64,000 nucleotides of DNA, taken from Neoscytalidium dimidiatum. Lineage: Eukaryota; Ascomycota; Dothideomycetes; Botryosphaeriales; Botryosphaeriaceae. Both the position numbers and the translations under genes were made by a program. The notes under the pieces are model-generated. The model was given only the letters and a program-made list of their open reading frames with translations. It had not been told where the DNA came from and did not search any database. Shown one piece after another: positions 57,402 to 64,000 of the stretch. Position 1 is the stretch's first letter. Every line of letters begins with the position of its first letter. The DNA is taken from contig CM074700.1 of the NCBI GenBank assembly GCA_037367355.1, forward strand, positions 1,922,001 to 1,986,000, written 5' to 3'.

Positions 57402-59196
57402 ATGACTCTCCATGTTTTGCGTCTCGCGGGTGCTGACGTGCCCATAAGCAGCTTCACCCTCATCTTGGCCGCGGCTATCCTCCTGCTACCATACCTGGTT
57501 TGGAAGTACATTCTTCAGGATGAGCAACCTTACCCGGGCATCCCGGTATTGGACACGAAGGAGGAGGGCGAGAAGACCAACTCTGAAGCCAAGAAGCGTT
57601 ACCTCTTGAAGGCAAAGGAGTTTCTGCATCAGGGCATGGAAGAGGTGGGCTTTGGCTGCTCGGCGGTCATACTGCCAACGAGACAACTTTTGAAATGACA
57701 CTGAATTCTGTATAGTTCAAGGGAAGACCCTTCCAAATCATTGGCCGCAACGGTCCCATAGTCGTTATCCCTACGGCATTCGCCAACGAGGTCCGGAACG
57801 ATACTAGATTGTCAATTGCAGGACAGCTGGCAAAGGTATGCGCCTGGATCACATCCATATGACTCCACTTGAGTGGAGAATTAGATGAACCATAGGGTTA
57901 TTTTCATCATAGAGCGTATACTGACTCCACTTCAGGACTTCTTCCCAACCTACCCCGGACTAGAGCCGTTCGGTGCTAGCGTCTCAAATGACATTTTCCA
58001 GGACATGATCAGGAAGAACCTCACTCAGTTGATAGGCGGCATGACACCCGACCTTTCCTACGAATTGAACCGTATCCTTGGTGAACTCCTCCCGGCTAGT
58101 AAGGACTGGACCGAAATCAAATTCAACCGCCTCTGCCCCATGATCCCTGCCCAGGTGTCCGCCAAGGTTTTCCTGGGAGAGCCGCTCTGCCGCAACAAGG
58201 AGTGGCTCGAGATCTCCATCAAATACACTGTTGACTCATTCATTGCTGCCCGGAAGCTTCGTGTGACGCCTCCCTTCCTCCGCCCCATCCTCCACTACTT
58301 CATGCCCGAAATGAAGGTCATCAGACAAGAAGTCGCCCGAGCCCGCGAGCTCATTGAGCCGGAAGTCGAGAAACGCAGGCGGATACGCCGTGAGGCTTTG
58401 GCTGCTGGACAGCCTGCGCCCAGGGCAATGGACTCGTTGGAGTGGCTGGACGAGGTGGCTGCGGGTAGACCATTCGACGTTGCGCTGGGTCAGTTGCTGC
58501 TCTCTGTCGCCGCTACTCACACGTCTACGAGGACGATTGTCGCGCTCATATACGATCTGATTGAGAATCCCCACTACATCGATCTTCTGCGGGAGGAGAT
58601 CATGGAGGTGCTGAAGGAAGATGGTGGATGGAGCAAGAACAGCTTGTATAAGATGAAGCTCATGGACAGCGTGATGAAGGAAAGTCAGAGGATGCACGTT
58701 GTTGCTGCGCGTAAGTCTTTTTGATAATTCGAGCAACCTACTATTTTAATCGTTGACTGATTCGCCGCCAGTGACCATGAACCGCCGCGTTATGGAAGGA
58801 TTCAAGCTCTCCGACGGAACGTATCTCCCAGCGGGCGCAATCGTCGCCGTTCCGACGCACGAGCTCACCGAGGAGGCCCACTGGCCTGATGCAGATAAGT
58901 TCGACGGTCACCGCTTCCTTCGCATGCGTCAGCAGCCCGGCCAGGAGACCCGCTGGCAGTTTGTCTCCACGTCGCCGGACCACCTGGGCTTTGGGCATGG
59001 CCTGCATTCTTGCCCGGGCAGGTTCTTCGCCAGCAATGCTATAAAGATCACGCTGATCCACATGCTGATGAAATGGGACTGGAAACTTGTGGACGGGAAG
59101 ACACGCGCCCCGCAGAGCAGGTGGCAGTCGGAGTTCGCGCCGGACCCGGAGGAAACGATCATGATCAAGGCAAGGGAGTCGGAAATCCAGTTTTAA
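57402..59196 (+). CDS. Cytochrome P450 monooxygenase
   Basis: ER-bound haem-thiolate monooxygenase. An N-terminal membrane helix (TLILAAAILLLPYLVW) is followed by a proline region. The I-helix oxygen motif is VAATHTSTRT, the ExxR is KESQR, and the haem loop is FGHGLHSCPGRFFA with the cysteine ligand. Four exons (introns about 57642-57715, 57837-57935, 58710-58771) give about 519 residues. The haem loop followed by FASNAIK recalls the fungal ent-kaurene-oxidase-like P450 group, but the substrate is unknown. No terpene cyclase or PKS is nearby in the window. Confidence 0.94.
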
Positions 59197-59415
59197 ATTG
59201 CACTGATAAATTTCATGAATACTTGTTACAAGCAAGAGTGCGGCTGAAAGTAGGTAGACCAATCATCTATCTTCAGCGAATAAGAACAATCGGCCATTCA
59301 GAAACCCGCCGACAGAAGGATTTTGTGTAACCGCTACGTCTCAGTTGTAGGTCAGCTCAGCCTCGTACAATCTTCATAGACTCACAACATCCCAACCTTA
59401 TTTCCATGCGCAGAA

Positions 59416-62076
59416 ATGAATTCTTCATCTTATGGCGTCGAGCTTAGCCATCTTCCTCGAGAAGTCCAAATCCATATAGACACCATGAACATAGATCAAT
59501 CACCAGAGAAGGAAACACCACAACAGGTCGAGATTAAGGAAGATCATCGGTCTCAGAAAGCAGCATCTCCTTCCTCTGACACAGAAGATATTGACGAAAC
59601 ATCTGCGGAAGAGGAGGATCAACTTCTCACAAGAAGCTCTCGCGACAGTTTCGAGACCAGAGAAGGCAGTACAACGGTTGCACAGCTGTGAGATTCTCAA
59701 AACTTAGCCTCAAATTTGTCTTACACCCGTCACTTTCCAGGCAATGTTACTGCAACGTCTCCCATCTCGAGCCATGGTTTCGGGAAGTGAATCCAAAACG
59801 CAAACCGTCCACCTTTCGCGAGCGTATATCAGACCGAGACACCGCATTCATCATACACCTGAGCCTTTCTTCTCTAGTTCTAGCGATTAACATCGCTGTT
59901 ACTACATGGATAGCTACAAAGTTCGGACTGTCAAACAGGGGAGACATATTTCAAGGAAGCTGCGATACTGCTGGAACTATCAATCTGTGGCTCCACTTCG
60001 TCATCAACGTGTTGTCCACACTGCTGCTTGGTTCAAGCAATTATTGCGCGCAGATACTAGTAGCACCAACGAGAGGAGAAGTCGATCAGGCCCATAGAAA
60101 GAAGGACTGGTTAGATATTGGTGTACAAAGTCTGAGGAATCTGCGCGGAGGTAGAATCAAACGCGACAGAAAATTTGTATGGGGTTTGCTAATGGGCAGC
60201 TCTATGTTTCTACATCTCGTGTAAGCCCATCGATTACTTTTTGCTTCAAAAAATGAAGAGAAACTCTGACTACGTACTTGCTTATCAGTTGGAATTCGGC
60301 TATATTCTCAGCTGTTCCTATCAGTACATATCACGGAGCTATATTCACGAATGACTTTCAGCGTTGCAACGATACTTGGATGGGCAATCCGGAATCCACG
60401 GTTTTGAGAACCAAAATCGACTTGCTCAAAAGACTTGAGCCCAAAGATTGTGTCGCCTTGTATGGAAAGCAAGAAGCTCAAGCTGGTCTAAAAGATCTCA
60501 TTATTGTTCTTGCCAACATATCTAGTTCCGACGGTCTTTCTCTGAAAGGTCAACAAAACCCGACTTTGGTATGGGACTTCGGCAATATTGGCAAACCCAC
60601 AGACTGGGTATTCAGCACTTACTGGATGTGCTCAGCTAATGCTAAACCCGGCTCTTGGTCTGAGCATTGGTGCGATGACACGTTTTTGGCCCCAGATGCT
60701 GCAAATTGGACGCTTTGGATTAATCAACACCAATGGACGAGCGTTGAATATTGCCTTACAGCAGGCTTTGAATCCATGGATGGCCAATGTGCTGTCGGGT
60801 ATAGTTTCATAATGCTCATCATCGTCTGCTTTTTGAACATGGTTAAAATTGCCTGCATAGGCTACACTTACCACCTTCATCGACGGTTCATCAGAACTGC
60901 ATCATCAGAAACTCTTAGTGATGCGGCAATCCAAGCCAAGAAACTTGGCACGCACTTGATCACCATCGGAGATGCAATAGGGAGCTTCCTTGAATTCGAA
61001 GATGAAGAAACGATAGGAATCAACTTTGCTGCGAGAAGAGACTTTGAAAGCAACGAACTATGGCCATCAATCGAGGACAGTGAAGAAAGGCAGCGCCGTT
61101 GTTGGAGAGAAAGGCGATATCGTTGGTCTCGGGCAGCAAGTTGCAAACGTTGGGCGACGACCTTGCTTCTGTAAGTGGAGATCTAAGCCTTTTGTCATCA
61201 GACGTTGCTTACCACGTCAGATGCGTTCTCGTGCTCGCAGTCGGCGGTGGCTCATTGGGCATATGTATGAAACAGCTGAAACGCTATCACGTCGACGTCG
61301 ACATCGATTCTTTGCGGAGGCAAGGTCTCGGAGACGCTCATCCGTACGCCACAGCGCTCAGCGGTTTTTTCGCCACCATGAACCAGACCGGCAGGTTCTT
61401 CGCCGGAGCCTTCTTCGCAAACATGTTTCAAATAATTTTCAGCGCTCTCTATCTTCTCTACAACGGCTTGCTCACTGCATTACTCGTGGCGAGAGAGTGG
61501 AGCGGATATCTCAATGAGCGCAAATTCCTGCGGATGTCCGCACCTAAGGGTATGCAGCGTTCTTCATACTTCCTGTCGATGCCTTTCTCCTATGGCATTC
61601 CCTTGATCGCTGCTTCTGGGCTCCTGCATTGGTTGATCTCCCAGAGCGTGTTTGTCATTCAAACGCGGGCATTTGCCTACCGGCTTTCTGAAGGACAAGA
61701 TGTTGATGTCTTCAGACGCGAGAAAAACTTCGATGTGTCACAAATCGGTTTTTCGAGCATCGGAATAATTTATTCTATGATTTTGGGGGTTGCAATGCTG
61801 ACCGCGCTCGTCATCATTGGCCGTTTCAAGAAGTATGAATGCCGAAAACCGAAAGACGAAGACATCGGCTTAAAGCAGTATTCTATGCCCCTTGCATCAA
61901 GTTGCAGTGCCGCAATCAGTGCTGCCTGCCATCGTCCTTGTGAGGATGCAGAAGCTCATGTCTTGCCTGTGCAATGGGGGATGCCAAGTAGTAACCCCAC
62001 TACATGGAGCTTCACAACGGCCCGAACTTTGAGCTACCCACCACCTAGGTTGGAAACACATGACGGAAGACAGTGA
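59416..62076 (+). CDS. DUF6536-type multi-pass membrane protein
   Basis: Fungal integral membrane protein of unknown function. Four exons, joined at about 59688-59741, 60222-60287 and 61173-61219 by frame. An acidic cytosolic N-terminus of about 90 residues precedes SLVLAINIAVTTWIATKF. The family block follows: SCDTAGTINLWLHFVINVLS, NYCAQILVAPTRGEVDQAH, DWLDIGVQSLRNLR. Then an extracytosolic domain with Trp and Cys residues, further TM helices (FIMLIIVCFLNMVKIACIGY; TTLLLCVLVLAVGGGSLGI) and a C-terminal bundle. The last TM leads to a short tail. About 830 residues, seven or more TM segments. Family assignment is by remembered pattern, mainly the cysteine/tryptophan block. Confidence 0.78.
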
Positions 62077-62390
62077 TAGTGAGGCTGATATCGATGGGGA
62101 TATTGTTGCTGTCGAAAACTGGAGCACGGACAACTTCCAATGTATATCATCAGAAGCATTTGTTCTTCTCAGCTATCTAGGCAATGATATATCTGTGTTG
62201 CATCTATTTGAATTATCCTGACTGACAACTTCACTTGGCATGACCTTTGCCGAGCGCCGCAGAACTGGACACGCTTATTACCACATGGGTTCATATATGA
62301 GTCATCAAGATTCTTTAGCACAAGTTCTTCATTAGTGGATCTCTGCAAATTGATAGTAAATTTATTACCAAAATCCGGTCATTGCAGAAT
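62077..62390. other. DUF6536/flavoprotein convergent region
   Basis: 314 bases between convergent genes, 3' UTR sequence. Nothing else seen. Confidence 0.5.
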
Positions 62391-63898
62391 TCACCTGTCG
62401 AATTCACCAGCATAGAGCGCTTGGCCAGGCTCATCATTCATGATCTCCCAGAGAGATCGAGGGTTCAGTTCCGCTCTCTTAGTAAGTCCGCCTGCGAGAG
62501 CCCTCTCCCCATCCTCGCGCTCGAGTTTTACTGTCGACATGAACAGTCAGCCTCGCGTCATAAACCGTGCCCGGACATCGGGCGAACTTACCATGCAGGC
62601 TGACAGCGGCGCGCTTACCGCTCCAAAGAGCATGCGGCAGATTCGTCGAGTTGTCCGTGTTCGCGTCTCCAACGGCATACACGCCAGGCACATTCGTCAA
62701 CAAGCCATTGGACTGGTTGGCATACAGCCTGTCCCCGTAGAGCGTGACGCCCAAATCCGCGCCCACACGCGACCTCTGCTCCTTGGGGAAAGCCACCAGG
62801 AAGGCAGCGCGCTCGACGGGCTCGCCCTCGGTGAAGTCCACCCTGAAGCTGTCGTACTCGGGCACCGTCGGCAGGCTCGGATCCGCGTCGTCGTACGCGT
62901 CGTTGCCGTCTTTCAGGCGCGTGATGCTCGCGAGGGTGCGGTTCTCGATCCTGACGTTGTGGAGGGCCAGGTACTCCTCCCACCGCGGGAACGCCTCGGC
63001 GGCGGCGGCGCGGGCGTCCGGGGTGTCGGTGCCGTTGACGAAGGCGATGATGTCCTTGTTCAGGGTCAGGATCTCCTGGACAGTGCTGGCCACCTCGTCG
63101 AAGGGCGTCAGCAGGCCCAGCGTCTGGTCCGCGTGCTCGTGCCCGTCGCACCACGGGCACCAGAAGATGCCCTGCGCCCAGTTCTCCTGCAGCCCCGGCG
63201 TGTCCGGGAGCAGGTCGCGGATGCCGGTCGCCAGGACGATCTTGCGGGCCCGGTACGTCTCTTGGGTGTTGTTGAAGCTGGTCGAGGAGACGGTGAAGGA
63301 TGTGTAGGACGAGTTGCCCGAGGGAGTGATGCTGTTGACCGTTCCGTTCGTCCAGCTGATGGTGTCGTAGTGGGCGAGCTGTTCGCGGGCTGCCCAGCGG
63401 TAGTATGCGGGCGTGACGCCTGCAGATTTGTCAGTATGCCGCAGACACCCAAGGGGGGGAAAAAAAAGGCGCAGATCATCGCTATGACTTGAAGGTGAAG
63501 CTGAAGACGCTATGAGAAGCAAGAGAAGGGCGCAAGGGTTGACCACGAGTAGACATCTCATGGGCTACGTGATCTCTGCCTGAGGGCTCATTACAGCTTC
63601 CGACCATCTGCGACAGGCGTTTTAAGGTTTGGGGTGTTTCGGAGGAGCGGGGAAAGGATATAGGCTTACCGTCAAAGCCGAGCAGATCGTGGAGATGCCT
63701 CGTCTTTGCGTTGCGATACTCGGCACTGTCAATGAGGAGGACGTTGCGGCGAACGCGAGCAAGACCGCTCAGAGCGCTCAAGCCGGAGGGACCACCCCCT
63801 ACGATAATCGCATCGTACTCTGGCACATTACGGGGGATTACTGCTCCCCAAGAGAGAGTGATTGGGGCGAGCTGCAGAAAAGAAGCAAGACGAACCAT
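62391..63898 (-). CDS. Secreted thioredoxin-reductase-like flavoprotein
   Basis: FAD-dependent oxidoreductase of the thioredoxin-reductase-like fungal group. A signal-peptide-like N-terminus (MVRLASFLQLAPITLSWGA) is followed at once by the FAD Rossmann motif IIVGGGPSGLSA. A CxxC redox pair sits in FWCPWCDGHEHA. The usual second GxGxxA NADPH motif is not evident where TLGLLTPFDEVAST stands. The C-terminal FAD motif is PGVYAVGDANTDNS. Seven N-glycosylation sequons (NGT, NSS, NNT, NGT, NRT, NQS, NST) fit secretion. Introns 63669..63420 (250 nt) and 62591..62531 give a final exon ending SLWEIMNDEPGQALYAGEF. About 398 residues. Role is unknown. Confidence 0.87.
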
Positions 63899-64000
63899 GG
63901 CGAAAACGAAGGACGCGAGCGGACTGCAGGGGAGAGAATCAGAAAGGAGGCCATCTGGGAGATTTAATAGTAGAAAGTCAATCGACAGCACGCGCAAATG

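Overview
The window is nuclear DNA of a filamentous ascomycete (Pezizomycotina). The evidence is dense gene packing with many short introns of about 48-100 nt (GT..AG), TRAPP, peroxisome and Mediator-kinase proteins of fungal type, PEX20 (a fungal peroxin), a DUF6536-type membrane protein and an intron-bearing tRNA-Ile. Class and order cannot be fixed from the sequence; a Dothideomycetes or Eurotiomycetes-like genome would fit. No transposon, CRISPR, rRNA or viral gene was recognised.

Layout. 0-16.8 kb: CHD1 remodeller (minus, cut by the window start), RLI1/ABCE1 (plus), PRP40 (minus), a TRS65-like TRAPPII subunit (plus), an Mpv17/PMP22 membrane protein (plus) and a UBE2S-like E2 (plus). 17-25 kb: RNase P/MRP RPP40-like subunit (plus), NIT2-like amidase (minus), tRNA-Ile(AAU) (minus), secreted chitin/polysaccharide deacetylase (plus), a possible small membrane protein, cyclin C (minus). 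25-40 kb: Ca2+-dependent mitochondrial carrier (plus), SYN8-like SNARE (minus), RING/TRAF protein (plus), ZPR1 (minus), RPR2/SNM1-type RNase P/MRP subunit (minus) head to head with DBR1 (plus), and an atypical C2H2 protein (minus). 40-47 kb: CALB-like secreted lipase (minus), epoxide hydrolase (plus), F-box-like protein (plus). 47-51 kb: SEC13 (minus) and PEX20 (plus), divergent. 51-54 kb is gene-poor. 54-64 kb: RtcB-type RNA ligase (plus), cytochrome P450 (plus), DUF6536-type membrane protein (plus), secreted thioredoxin-reductase-like flavoprotein (minus).

How the genes relate. The left 40 kb is mostly conserved core machinery, and RNA metabolism is strongly represented: PRP40, DBR1, two RNase P/MRP subunits, RLI1, a tRNA and an RtcB ligase. 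Many genes form divergent pairs with short shared upstream regions (CHD1/RLI1, PRP40/TRS65, SSN8/carrier, SYN8/RING, RPR2/DBR1, SEC13/PEX20). The right part is more accessory in character (lipase, epoxide hydrolase, P450, flavoprotein), but it has no synthase or synthetase backbone gene, so a secondary-metabolite cluster is not supported.

The points most worth a second look are a UBE2S-type E2 whose extreme C-terminus ends in the LR-type tail that docks UBE2S on the APC/C; a bacterial/metazoan-type RtcB ligase with all its catalytic residues in a fungus; a set of tiny exons (12-nt microexon in RLI1, a lone ATG exon in SEC13, a 4-codon first exon in the NIT2 gene); and frame-preserving introns in RLI1 and DBR1. 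Exon borders come from reading GT/AG signals against remembered family sequences and have not been confirmed by transcripts.
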